A stretch of 64,000 nt of DNA. Source: RUG626 sp051866775 (GTDB taxonomy: Bacteria > Bacillota > Clostridia > Oscillospirales > Oscillospiraceae). The notes beneath the pieces are model-generated. The model was not told the origin of the DNA, made no database searches, and worked only from the letters and a program-made list of their open reading frames with translations. Below, piece after piece: positions 50,803 through 60,214 of this stretch (position 1 is its first letter; every line of letters starts with the position of its first letter). Location: contig JBJDXR010000028.1 in the NCBI GenBank assembly GCA_051866775.1, forward strand, positions 1 through 64,000. The letters run 5' to 3'. A program made the translations under genes and the position numbers.

Positions 50803-51636
50803 TTATATAACGGAAAGCTGTTTAAAATCTTCAACAGTCCTTACAAGCCGCTTCTCCACAGGCAGGCGTTCCGATGAGGAGGCCCCGTAGAAGCCGACCA
50901 CATTTTCCGTATGGTGAAGGATAAACTCCACATCCTCGGGTGCCGCGATGCTCCCCCCGTGTGCGATCACCAGCACATCGTCGTTCACGCTCTTGGCTGC
51001 AGCAGCGATGGCGCTTATTTTCTCCACGCACACATCAAGGGTATTGTAAACCTTGGCGCCGATCAGTCCTGTGGAGGTCAGCCCCATGTGGGCCACCACA
51101 ACGTCGGCTCCCGCCTGTGTCATAGCTGCCGCTTCCTCCGGGGTAAAGCAGTAGGGGGTGGTCAGCATATCAAGGGAGCGGGCAATACGCACCATCTCGA
51201 CCTCCCTGCTGTAGCCGAAGCCCATCTCCTCAAGATACCTTCCCAGACTTGCATCTGTGGAGCCCATGGTGGGGAAATTCTGTATTCCGGCATACCCCAG
51301 TTCCTTAAGCCGGCGTATAAAGCTCCCAAGATCAATATGCGGGTCTGAGGCAAATACCCCGGCAACTACGGGTGTGTGTTTCACTACGGGCAGTACTTCT
51401 CTCGCCATATCCAGCACCACCTGGTTTGCATCGCTGAAAAACACCCGTCCGCAGGCAGAACCCTGCCCTTCCATTCTGAACATCCCGGAATTATAGACAA
51501 TAATCAAGTCCGCACCGCCGTGCTCCGCGCTTTTGGCTGAGAGCCCGGTTCCCGCGCCGGAGCCGATAATGGGGACCCCCCTGCGCGCAAGGTCGTGGAA
51601 TTTTTTTAAAATTTCTTCCCTGCTTTGACTGATCAT
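50803..51636 (-). CDS. PEP-hydrolase-family TIM-barrel protein 1
   Basis: A 277-residue member of the same family: MISQSREEILKKFHDLARRG, PIIGSGAGTGLSAKSAEHGG, PVVAGVFASDPHIDLGSFI, GYAGIQNFPTMG. GAGTGLSAK is the family signature, as in the C-terminal domain of Tm-1-like proteins. Its ATG overlaps the stop of the Tm-1-like gene (ATGA). With that gene it forms the bacterial split version of the plant two-domain protein. Confidence 0.9.
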   Translation of the reverse strand: MISQSREEILKKFHDLARRGVPIIGSGAGTGLSAKSAEHGGADLIIVYNSGMFRMEGQGSACGRVFFSDANQVVLDMAREVLPVVKHTPVVAGVFASDPHIDLGSFIRRLKELGYAGIQNFPTMGSTDASLGRYLEEMGFGYSREVEMVRIARSLDMLTTPYCFTPEEAAAMTQAGADVVVAHMGLTSTGLIGAKVYNTLDVCVEKISAIAAAAKSVNDDVLVIAHGGSIAAPEDVEFILHHTENVVGFYGASSSERLPVEKRLVRTVEDFKQLSVI

Positions 51637-52880
51637 AGATGTCTCTCCATTTTTATAAGTTGGTCGAGCTTTTTGGCCGCTGCAACGGCAAATTCTTCGT
51701 CGTTGATATGGCACGCCATCTCTATAAGCTCGGTCTTTTCCGTGTCAAGATCTTTACGTATGGCATCAAAGAGCACACGGTCCGCCTCCGGGTCGTACAA
51801 CTCCTTGCCGGGGGCGTCCATCTGCGAAAGCCCCTTCAGGGGCACCATCAGAACAGACGGACAATCGGCCTGATTAAGCTTCTCCGCAATATAGGCCCCA
51901 ACCTTTTTAAGATCCGCCCCGGTGGTCCGCACATGGGATGGGATCTTGTTATGGCAGTAAATATGATGTCCCTCAAACTTTTTAAAGTCGGTGACGGATA
52001 TCATATCCATAGCGCCCAGGCTCACCACCTGCGGCGCCGCCGGAAGGCCCCGCCTGTCCAGCCTGTCGGCGCCCGCCGTCCCGGCCTCAGACCCCAGAAC
52101 CTGGGAGGCCAGCTCTGTGGTGGTGATATCCAGCACCCCCGCAAAGTGTCCCTTCCGAAGCAGTGACTCCATGGCCCGGCCGCCTGCGCCCACGGCGTGA
52201 AAGGTCACGACCTCATATCCGCGGGCCTCCAGCCACTCCTTGGCCCTTGTGATGCAGGGTGTGGTCACGCCGTACATGGTGGCGGCGATCACCGGCTTTT
52301 GTGCCTCCCGCTGTTCTCTCTGACGGCACATAGCCCCTTTTCCGGCGCCAACAGCTACCCACGCGGCCTGCTTGAACACCTCCGCGGTAATGCTGTTGAT
52401 TCCGGACACATCCACAATGGGGTTTATGACCATGATGTTCTGTGCCCCCACATACCCGCCGATCCGGCTGGTGCCGGCCAGGGTGGAGATCAATATTTTC
52501 GGCATGGTCAGTGGCAGCCCGGCAAATATGGCTGACGCCAGGGTCGTTCCGCCGCTTCCGCCCATGCTGATAATGGCATGAATCCTGTTCTCCCCGCCAA
52601 GCCTGCTAACAAGGGCGGCGGCGGCAGGAAGCATCGCGTCCATGGCCTTTGAGCGCGGCATCTCGTATAACTGCTCCGCATCAATCCCCCGGGAGGCGAC
52701 GATATCCTCCGCGCACAGGTCCGCTTTGAGTTCCGGTTTTTTGCCGCTGAGGCTCAGGTCGATGGTATAGACTCTGCCGCCCTGCTCCTCGATCTCACGG
52801 ATGAGATACTCATACTCTCTGGCTTTCGTGTCAAAGGTACCCATCACCGCAATGGTGGGGAAGCCTGCACTCTCTGTCAT
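51633..52880 (-). CDS. Tm-1-like ATP-binding domain protein (UPF0261)
   Basis: A 415-residue protein: FPTIAVMGTFDTKAREYEYL, SMGGSGGTTLASAIFAGLPL, KILISTLAGTSRIGGYVGAQ, AATMYGVTTPCITRAKEWLE, TFHAVGAGGRAMESLL. This is UPF0261, equivalent to the N-terminal ATP-binding half of tomato Tm-1. The start at 52880 sits in the stop of the permease gene (ATGA). Bacterial copies are found with Liv-type transporters and TIM-barrel partners; the reaction is unknown. Confidence 0.93.
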   Translation of the reverse strand: MTESAGFPTIAVMGTFDTKAREYEYLIREIEEQGGRVYTIDLSLSGKKPELKADLCAEDIVASRGIDAEQLYEMPRSKAMDAMLPAAAALVSRLGGENRIHAIISMGGSGGTTLASAIFAGLPLTMPKILISTLAGTSRIGGYVGAQNIMVINPIVDVSGINSITAEVFKQAAWVAVGAGKGAMCRQREQREAQKPVIAATMYGVTTPCITRAKEWLEARGYEVVTFHAVGAGGRAMESLLRKGHFAGVLDITTTELASQVLGSEAGTAGADRLDRRGLPAAPQVVSLGAMDMISVTDFKKFEGHHIYCHNKIPSHVRTTGADLKKVGAYIAEKLNQADCPSVLMVPLKGLSQMDAPGKELYDPEADRVLFDAIRKDLDTEKTELIEMACHINDEEFAVAAAKKLDQLIKMERHL

Positions 52881-53878
52881 CCGCCGTTCCCCTCTTTTGT
52901 CCGGCGCAGCCTGCCTATCTGCCTGATCCACCATTTCTTTTGAAAAATGGGCAGAGACAGCACGCCGCCAGGCATGAACAGGACGACCAGCACAAACAGT
53001 ATGCCGATGATGAGCTTATACCGCTGGGTATATTTCGTGAGCACATCCTCCAGGAATACATAGATGGCCGCGCCGACGATGCCGCCCTCGATTTTTTTGA
53101 TGCCGCCGATCAGCGACATGAACAGGATCATAAAGCCCATATTGGTGGCCAGCATATCCGGAGACATGATCCCATAGAAGGTTACGGAGAGCACGCCACA
53201 GAGGCCGGCAAAGAACGCCCCCAGCATGATTACCATGATCCGGATAAGATTTGTGGAGAAGCCCAGGGCCGCCATCTTCTCCCGGTTGTCCCGGTACCCC
53301 TGAAGAGCAATGCCATAGGGTGACTTGGTGATCCGCTTCAAAATAAAATACCCGATAGGGAATATAAGCGCCACGATGTAGTAAATACTCTTGGAGCCGG
53401 ACAGGGTAACCCCGTTGATTGTGGGACCCACTATGCCGGCTATGCCGTTATAGCCCCGTGTAAGCTCTACCCACTGTAGGGCGCAGATATAGAGCATGTT
53501 GGCAAGGGCGATCGTCATAACGAAGAAGTAGTTGCCCGAGCAGCGCATGGATAGGAGTGCGAAGGCGAAGGATACAATCAGCACAAAGAGGAGACCCAAC
53601 ACCACACACTGTCCGTACGACCAGCCGTAGTACACCTGCCCGATGGCCAGCGTATACCCCGAAATCGCCGCAAATCCCGCCTGTGCCAACGAGTTGTGAC
53701 CGCCAAAGCCGCTCATAAGGCACAGCCCCATGGCCGCCAGCCCCAGAAACATGATCTTGGCCAGCCGGTATGTGTTATAGCCGCTGAAAAAACGTCCGAA
53801 CAGAAAAAGCACCGCAATGGCAAGCACCACATAAGCAAGCTGCACAAACACATTTTCAGTTCTGAAAATCTTTTTCAT
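52877..53878 (-). CDS. livM: Branched-chain amino acid-type ABC permease, LivM family
   Basis: A 333-residue permease with about nine membrane segments: GLCLMSGFGGHNSLAQAGFAAI, ALLSMRCSGNYFFVMTIALAN, MIFMSLIGGIKKIEGGIVGA. GYRDNREKMAALGFSTNLI is the EAA-like loop that contacts the ATPase. It overlaps LivH by 4 bp and the Tm-1-like gene by 4 bp. The transported compound need not be an amino acid, because LivM-type permeases also serve aromatic acids. Confidence 0.93.
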   Translation of the reverse strand: MKKIFRTENVFVQLAYVVLAIAVLFLFGRFFSGYNTYRLAKIMFLGLAAMGLCLMSGFGGHNSLAQAGFAAISGYTLAIGQVYYGWSYGQCVVLGLLFVLIVSFAFALLSMRCSGNYFFVMTIALANMLYICALQWVELTRGYNGIAGIVGPTINGVTLSGSKSIYYIVALIFPIGYFILKRITKSPYGIALQGYRDNREKMAALGFSTNLIRIMVIMLGAFFAGLCGVLSVTFYGIMSPDMLATNMGFMILFMSLIGGIKKIEGGIVGAAIYVFLEDVLTKYTQRYKLIIGILFVLVVLFMPGGVLSLPIFQKKWWIRQIGRLRRTKEGNGG

Positions 53879-54744
53879 CTCTTTCGCGCCTCCCTGCCCA
53901 AAAGGCCCGTGGGCTTAAAGGCCAGAACCAGAAGCACACTGCCGAATACGATAGGCGCTGAGATATTCGGGACAGTCGCCTTGGTAAAGCTGTCCAGGAT
54001 CCCGATAAGAAAGGCCCCAATGCCGGTTCCCACCAGGCTCCCCTGTCCGCCGATGATAATGACCATCAGGGAGAACATCTGCATGGTGGATTCATTGCCC
54101 ACCTGGAAGGACTGGATAGAGCCGCTCAGGGTCCCGCCTATCCCGGCGAGGATGCCCGCCAGGACAAAGACAATAGTGAACATCTTGTTGATCTTGATGC
54201 CAAGCGCCGCCACGATATCCTTATCGTTCACACCCGCCCGGACGATCTGTCCAAACTTTGTCTTCTGTATGGCAAAATACAGTACCAGCATCTCCACAAC
54301 CGCAAACAGCAGGATGAAAAGACGCATACCAGGGTATTTGATGATCCCCAGATCCACACTTTTGGCGATATAAGACGGCGGGATAATGGCCATGGTATAC
54401 CCCTGGGAGAGCAGAAGCACAATATCCACCAGGATCATGCTGATCCCCAGGGTGAGAAGCGAGCCCTCCCGGCCGCCGAAGGATTTGGTATACAGCACTT
54501 TTTTGATAAAATAAGAGACGATCCCCATCACAATACCGCCGCCAAGGATCGCCATCCACCAGCTGCCGGTCAGCTTCCACGTCATATATCCGGCGTAGGC
54601 GCCGAACAGGTAAAAGGAGCCGTGTCCCATATTTACCACGTGCATAAGCCCGTATACCAGAGAAAGGCCGCTGGCCACAACGAACAGGAGCGCGCCATAG
54701 GTGATGCCGTTCATAAGGACGGTGAAAAATACAGTTGATGTCAT
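53875..54744 (-). CDS. livH: Branched-chain amino acid-type ABC permease, LivH family
   Basis: A 289-residue permease: NGITYGALLFVVASGLSLVYGLM with the MNMGHGSFYLFGAYAGY opening, RAGVNDKDIVAALGIKINKM as coupling loop, and IIGGQGSLVGTGIGAFLIGI. It lies 38 bp after the LivF-type ATPase gene. Confidence 0.93.
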   Translation of the reverse strand: MTSTVFFTVLMNGITYGALLFVVASGLSLVYGLMHVVNMGHGSFYLFGAYAGYMTWKLTGSWWMAILGGGIVMGIVSYFIKKVLYTKSFGGREGSLLTLGISMILVDIVLLLSQGYTMAIIPPSYIAKSVDLGIIKYPGMRLFILLFAVVEMLVLYFAIQKTKFGQIVRAGVNDKDIVAALGIKINKMFTIVFVLAGILAGIGGTLSGSIQSFQVGNESTMQMFSLMVIIIGGQGSLVGTGIGAFLIGILDSFTKATVPNISAPIVFGSVLLVLAFKPTGLLGREARKR

Positions 54745-54782
54745 GAGCTAAAATATCTCCCCTCTCACAGCGATTCGGGCTG

Positions 54783-55473
<691 letters not shown>

Positions 55474-55493
<20 letters not shown>

Positions 55494-56268
55494 CTCCGCC
55501 GACACCTCCCAGATAGATCTTCTGTACAAGCTCATTGGCCTGTACCTCGGCCGGGGTCCCCTCTGCCACAACACTTCCGTTGAACATGACGGTCACATAG
55601 TCCGCCACCGCAAACGCAAGCTCCATATTGTGTTCGATCAGGACGATTGTGATATCCCTGTCCAGTCCCTGCAGCAGGGCCAGGATGATCTGCCGCTCAT
55701 TTTCGGAGAGGCCGGACGACGGCTCGTCAAATAGTAGCAGGCTTGGGCTGTTGATGAGCGCAAGGCCAATCTCAAGCTGGCGGCACTCCCCGTGGGACAG
55801 ATTGCACACCAGCTCATCCAGCTTTTCTCCGAGAGACACTTTTCGGGCCGTCTCCTCAAGCCGGTCACAGTAGCCCACGCTCTTTTTGTAGTTTTTTAAA
55901 AGGTTCACCTGCCGCAAAACAGGCTGGGCTCCCATGATGGCAAGATAGAGATTCTGTCGGACAGTAAGATTGGCAAACAGCGCCGACGATTGATAGGTAC
56001 GCTGCATGCCCATACGGACCCGGCTCTGGATTGAGCTTTTGGTGACATCCTTGCCGTTAATGCAGACCTTCCCGCTTGATACCGGCAGATCCCCGGTTAT
56101 CAGGTTAAACAGCGTCGTCTTCCCCGCACCGTTTGTCCCGATAAACAGCCGTCGCTCCCCGTGTGCGATGTCACAAGTGACATCGCACACGGCCTTAACG
56201 CCGCCAAAATTCTTACACACGTGGCTTAAAGAAAGCATGGGAACCTTGTTTTCCGTGTTATTACTCAT
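55474..56268 (-). CDS. livG: ABC transporter ATP-binding protein, LivG family
   Basis: A 264-residue ATPase: Walker A GTNGAGKTTL, TYQSSALFANLTVRQNL as Q-loop region, Walker B LLLFDEPSSGLSENE, then VLIEHNMELAFAVADYV. The signature is the variant LSHGECRQLEIGLAL, as is common in LivG. The start is 56268, with GGAGCAGG upstream. It lies 48 bp after the binding-protein gene. Confidence 0.94.
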
Positions 56269-56316
56269 TTGTCCTGCTCCTAAATCATGTGCTTGGCCGC
56301 TTAAAGCAACAGGCAC

Positions 56317-57669
56317 TCAGTTGGCTCTCTTCGCCCCTGCGATAGCCTCCAACGTGGGGTTCACGCGGTCGGGATCCGGCTGGGACAGATACCACTCCTC
56401 GTCAAAGCCGACGAATTGGGAGACCTGCTCGATGGTCTTGATCGGTCTGTTATAGAAGGTGCCATCCTCGGCCTTAGTCACCTCAGTGATGAAGATATCG
56501 CGGATACCGCGGTGATACTCGTCCAGGCTCACCTTGCCGGTGGGGCCGTCAAACTCCAATTCCAGAAGTGCCTGACGGAATCCCTCCTGGTTATTCTCAA
56601 TATCCCCGTCGATGGCCTCCAGCGCCTTGATGCAGCACATGGTGGAGATGTAGAACTCCATGGCGAACGCGCCCGCGTCATAACCCGCGCGCTCCTTGAA
56701 CAGGGTGTTAAACTCCTCATACTCCGCATAGGGGAGATCCTGGGCCGTCTGAGCCGCCACCAGCACGCCCTCATAGAGATAGCCGATGTCGCTGCCGATG
56801 CAGTTCGGGTCGGTCAGGTTACTGCCGCCCACCAGGGGGATCTTGCCGATCATGTCAAAGTCGTTCATCTGACGCATAAAGTTCACGGAGTCGGCCGCGC
56901 CTATGCCCAGATAGATCCCATCGATATCCTCCGGGATCTGCGCAATAACAGAGCTGAAGTCTGTGTCGCTCTTGTGGAACCAGAGGCGGGTATCCACCTC
57001 TCCGCCGGCCCCCACAAACCCCAGGAGAAAGCCGTTTACAAGGGAGAAGGTAAAGTCATAGTCCGAGGCGATGGTAATCATTTTCCTGTAGCCCAGCTCG
57101 TTATAGCAGTACTGACCCATAGCGTAAGCGGTCTGCGTTCCGCTGGGGCAGTAGCAGAAAAAGTTATCCGGGGCGTCGCCCTTGGTAACGCCGTCTGTGG
57201 CGCAGGAACCGATGACGATGGTCGCCTCATCATGGGTGGCGGCAAATTCCTTGGCCGTGGAACCTGTGGAACCGCCGAGAGGCCCGATAATCAAGGGGAT
57301 GTCCTCGTTCTCCACAAGCTTGGTCAGCTTCTGGGCGGTGACATCCGTTGCCTGCCCGTCATCCTCCACGCGGATCTCGATCTTCCGCCCTGCCACGGTG
57401 TAATCTACGCTCTCCAGGGCGATCTCGACCGCCAGCTTGGCCTGAATGCCGCTTGCAATGTTGTACGGGCAGAGCAGTCCGACCGTCAGCGGTTCCTTAT
57501 TCGCGTCTGTCGAAGTCTCCCCGTCCGCCTTGTTTTCTTCCTGTTTTCCGCTGTCTACAACATCGTTCTTCCCAGCATCATCGGTCTTTTGCCCGTTGTC
57601 CGTTTTGGCACAGGCCGCCAGACCTAGCAGCATAACGATTGCCAGTACATAACATAAAGCTTTCTTCAT
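56317..57669 (-). CDS. Liv-type substrate-binding lipoprotein
   Basis: A 450-residue type I periplasmic-binding-fold lipoprotein. The signal has lipobox LAAC (C20) and is followed by a charged Asp/Lys linker. The domain has VGLLCPYNIASGIQAKLAVEIAL, IIGPLGGSTGSTAKEFAATHDEATIVIGSCA and DIDGIYLGIGAADSVNFMRQM. LivJ-fold proteins of this type can bind amino acids or aromatic carboxylates. GAGGGACG lies before the ATG. First gene of the 13-gene operon. Confidence 0.93.
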   Translation of the reverse strand: MKKALCYVLAIVMLLGLAACAKTDNGQKTDDAGKNDVVDSGKQEENKADGETSTDANKEPLTVGLLCPYNIASGIQAKLAVEIALESVDYTVAGRKIEIRVEDDGQATDVTAQKLTKLVENEDIPLIIGPLGGSTGSTAKEFAATHDEATIVIGSCATDGVTKGDAPDNFFCYCPSGTQTAYAMGQYCYNELGYRKMITIASDYDFTFSLVNGFLLGFVGAGGEVDTRLWFHKSDTDFSSVIAQIPEDIDGIYLGIGAADSVNFMRQMNDFDMIGKIPLVGGSNLTDPNCIGSDIGYLYEGVLVAAQTAQDLPYAEYEEFNTLFKERAGYDAGAFAMEFYISTMCCIKALEAIDGDIENNQEGFRQALLELEFDGPTGKVSLDEYHRGIRDIFITEVTKAEDGTFYNRPIKTIEQVSQFVGFDEEWYLSQPDPDRVNPTLEAIAGAKRAN

Positions 57670-58016
57670 TTTCTCGTCCCTCTCTTAAAAATTTTTTTGT
57701 TTTCGCTCTTATCATCCATCCTGGGGAGGAGTCTGGACAAATTAACGTCCCCCTCTTCCGGACAGAGTAATAAAACAACAGGATCCGTCGCCATGTGATT
57801 TCGATAATAAAAATTCAACGTTAAGCCTATTAATTCTTGATTGGGGTAAAGAGCCTGATAACATCTCTGTAAAATTTTTGGCAAAATAGCCCAAAAGTCG
57901 CAATTAATCTAAAATATTTCATCGTTTTTATTAGTATACTTGACACTCTTGACAAAGTAAAGTACCGTTATGTTATAATATAATTAACCTTAAGTTAACA
58001 ATTGGAGGGTTCTGCC
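57670..58016. promoter_or_regulatory. Divergent control region of the liv/OYE operon and LysR gene
   Basis: A 347-bp gap without a gene. TTGACA (57949-57954) and TATAAT (57974-57979) with a 19-bp spacer form the LysR promoter. TTAAC-CTTAA-GTTAA (57984-57998) is a dyad of the T-N11-A kind bound by LysR regulators. On the minus strand TTGCCA with TATCAG 18 bp on is a weak candidate for the operon promoter. A leader of more than 150 bases with a GC-rich part (57715-57780) follows, which could fold. Confidence 0.5.
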
Positions 58017-58904
58017 ATGACTCTGCGGAAACTTATCGCCTTTGTCGCCGTCTGCAAGCATATGAACATGGCCGCTGCCGCCCGGGAGCTGTTTATCAGT
58101 CCCCCGGCGGTGAGCAAAATCATATCGGAACTGGAGGAATACTATGACACCTCTCTCTTCTCCCGGGTCGGGAAGAACATCTATCTGACCGACGCCGGAC
58201 GGGAGCTATACTCCTTCTCTGTGTCTATTCTTGAGAGCATTGACAAAATGGACGCCAAGATGAAGCTGTTCTCCAATTCTCCGGTCATACGTCTGGGTAC
58301 CACCCTGACCTACAGCGCCATCTTTCTCCCCTCGCTGCTCACGGACTATCAGAACACCATCAACAACGCACGCATCGTCTTCACAGCCCTGCGGGCCCAC
58401 ACCATCGAGCAGCAGATTTTCACCGGGGAGCTGGATTTCGGCATATACGCCGGCGAGTCCATTATGAACACCACTGAGGCGGTGCCGCTCTTCGAGGATG
58501 AACTGGTCTTTATATGCAGCCGGACTCACCCTCTCATGAGAGACATCCGGGAGGATGAAGAGGGGCTGGTTCTGATCCCCAAGGCGGACACGCACCTGGA
58601 TCTGTTCCTCCGGGAGAAAAACAGCTCCTCCTTCTCCCTTGTGGACTCGGTGCTGTGCCGCTCAAACATCGACTATAGTGTCCGCGGCACGCTGAACAAC
58701 ATCGATGGGATCGTCCTGTGCACCTCCAAGGGGCTGGGGATCGGCGTGGTATCCAAGAGTTCCCACCTGCCGGAGGATGTCTGCTTTTTCCGCATAAAGG
58801 GGATCGCCATAAAGCGGATGTATTACCTTGTCTACTCCAAAAAACGAGAGCTTCCGCCGGCTTTCACCGAGTTCATTGACTTCGTCTGCCGCTATAAAAT
58901 ATAA
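58017..58904 (+). CDS. LysR-family transcriptional regulator
   Basis: A 295-residue regulator. The N-terminal helix-turn-helix has MTLRKLIAFVAVCKHMNMAA, ARELFISPPAVSKIISELEEYY and LFSRVGKNIYLTDAGREL. The effector domain covers about 90-295. It is divergent from the Liv/Tm-1/OYE operon and is likely its activator, with the substrate or an intermediate as ligand. GGAGG lies nine bases before the ATG at 58017. Confidence 0.93.
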   Translation: MTLRKLIAFVAVCKHMNMAAAARELFISPPAVSKIISELEEYYDTSLFSRVGKNIYLTDAGRELYSFSVSILESIDKMDAKMKLFSNSPVIRLGTTLTYSAIFLPSLLTDYQNTINNARIVFTALRAHTIEQQIFTGELDFGIYAGESIMNTTEAVPLFEDELVFICSRTHPLMRDIREDEEGLVLIPKADTHLDLFLREKNSSSFSLVDSVLCRSNIDYSVRGTLNNIDGIVLCTSKGLGIGVVSKSSHLPEDVCFFRIKGIAIKRMYYLVYSKKRELPPAFTEFIDFVCRYKI

Positions 58905-58941
58905 TTGCGCATGCGTTGCCTCCTTTAAAGGGCAAAAGGAA

Positions 58942-58973
58942 ACGGTGCAACCCATTTTACTGAGTTACACCGT
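58942..58973. terminator. Hairpin between LysR and ZIP genes
   Basis: ACGGTG-C-AAC pairs with GTT-A-CACCGT. There is no clear T run, so it is a weak terminator candidate. Confidence 0.35.
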
Positions 58974-59097
58974 ACCTGCATAAAAAGCTCCCTTATCTGT
59001 CGCCAGTAATGCGTTTCCCCTTTGTTTTTTTGTGCCCGTTATGGTACAATCATTGACGATCCGGCAAAACGGCAAAAATGAAAGGACACTTTTTAAA

Positions 59098-59886
59098 ATG
59101 TGCGAAGGACTAAAGCTCTTTATCGGCGTAATGATCCCCTTCTTGGGGACGACTATCGGCTCGGCGTTTGTGTTCCTTATGAAAGGGCAGATGCGGCCGC
59201 TGATCCACAAACTGCTGCTTGGGTTTGCTTCGGGCGTTATGATTGCAGCCTCCGTATGGTCGCTGCTCATTCCTGCGATAAATATGGCGGAGGAGCAGGG
59301 GACCGTACCATGGGTGCCTCCCGCATTCGGCTTTCTTCTGGGCATATTTTTCCTGCTTCTCTTAGACTCCCTCATTCCCCATCTCCATGCGGGATCGGAT
59401 AAGCCGGAGGGCATGAACTCAAGCCTCGGGAAATCCACCATGCTGGTACTTGCGGTTACTCTCCACAACCTGCCTGAGGGCATGGCGGTGGGCGTGGTGT
59501 TTGCCGGAATGCTCTCCGGCGGCATGGGCCTTTCCGCGGCTGCCGCATTTGCTCTCTCAATGGGCATCGCCCTTCAAAACATACCCGAGGGCGCGGTCAT
59601 ATCAATGCCGCTTCTGGGAAACGGCGTTAAGAAGGGAAAAGCGTTCCTCTTGGGCGCGCTCTCCGGGGTGGTTGAGCCTGCGGGCGCGTTTCTGACGATC
59701 GCCCTTACGGGGGTCATTTCCCCGATACTTCCCTATATACTCTCCTTTGCCGCGGGTGCCATGATATATGTGGTGGTAGAGGAGCTTATACCCGAATCGC
59801 AAAACGGCGAGCACTCCAACATAGGCACTATAGGCGCCGCCGTGGGGTTCGTGCTGATGATGATACTGGATGTTGCGTTGGGGTAA
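59098..59886 (+). CDS. ZIP-family metal transporter
   Basis: A 262-residue membrane protein with eight segments. TLHNLPEGMAVGVVFAG and ALQNIPEGAVISMPL are the two metal-binding helices (TM4 and TM5) of ZupT-like ZIP carriers, and HLHAGSD is the loop. It brings Zn2+, Fe2+ or Mn2+ into the cell. The start at 59098 has AAAGGA upstream; the frame's earlier ATG is weaker. Ends at a strong terminator. Confidence 0.92.
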   Translation: MCEGLKLFIGVMIPFLGTTIGSAFVFLMKGQMRPLIHKLLLGFASGVMIAASVWSLLIPAINMAEEQGTVPWVPPAFGFLLGIFFLLLLDSLIPHLHAGSDKPEGMNSSLGKSTMLVLAVTLHNLPEGMAVGVVFAGMLSGGMGLSAAAAFALSMGIALQNIPEGAVISMPLLGNGVKKGKAFLLGALSGVVEPAGAFLTIALTGVISPILPYILSFAAGAMIYVVVEELIPESQNGEHSNIGTIGAAVGFVLMMILDVALG

Positions 59887-59893
59887 ACCGAGA

Positions 59894-59927
59894 AAAACAG
59901 CGCCCGGCCTAGGCCGGGCGCTGTTTT
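59894..59927. terminator. Bidirectional terminator
   Basis: AAAACAGCGCCCGGCC-TA-GGCCGGGCGCTGTTTT is a perfect palindrome between convergent genes. Confidence 0.92.
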
Positions 59928-59937
59928 CATATTCAGA

Positions 59938-60183
59938 TCATATCTTAATAAACTTTCTGGCAATAAACACAACCAGGCACGCTCCGGCGGCCGATATTAT
60001 CGTACTGGCCACCCAGCCATGGGAGTAAATACCTATAATCCCGCAGATGAAGCCTCCAACCATGGAACCAATGACGCCCAGTATGATATTCCACACAAGA
60101 CCGCCGCGGCAGTTCATTATTGCTCCCGCAAGCCAGCCGCCGACGGCGCCGATAACAAGGGTAACGAATATTCTCCAGAGCAT
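59938..60183 (-). CDS. GlsB/YeaQ/YmgE-family stress membrane protein
   Basis: An 81-residue protein with three membrane segments (IFVTLVIGAVGGWLAGAI, IILGVIGSMVGGFICGIIGI, ASTIISAAGACLVVFIA). The GGWLAG and GVIGSMVGGFI glycine patterns are those of the transglycosylase-associated GlsB family. Function unknown; often stress-induced. Confidence 0.88.
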   Translation of the reverse strand: MLWRIFVTLVIGAVGGWLAGAIMNCRGGLVWNIILGVIGSMVGGFICGIIGIYSHGWVASTIISAAGACLVVFIARKFIKI

Positions 60184-60214
60184 AATATCAAGACCTTTCC
60201 GCTTTAATTATTGA

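Noticed and set aside
56416..57627. A 403-codon frame opposite the binding-protein gene
   Set aside because: The lipoprotein signal and periplasmic-binding fold identify the minus strand as real.
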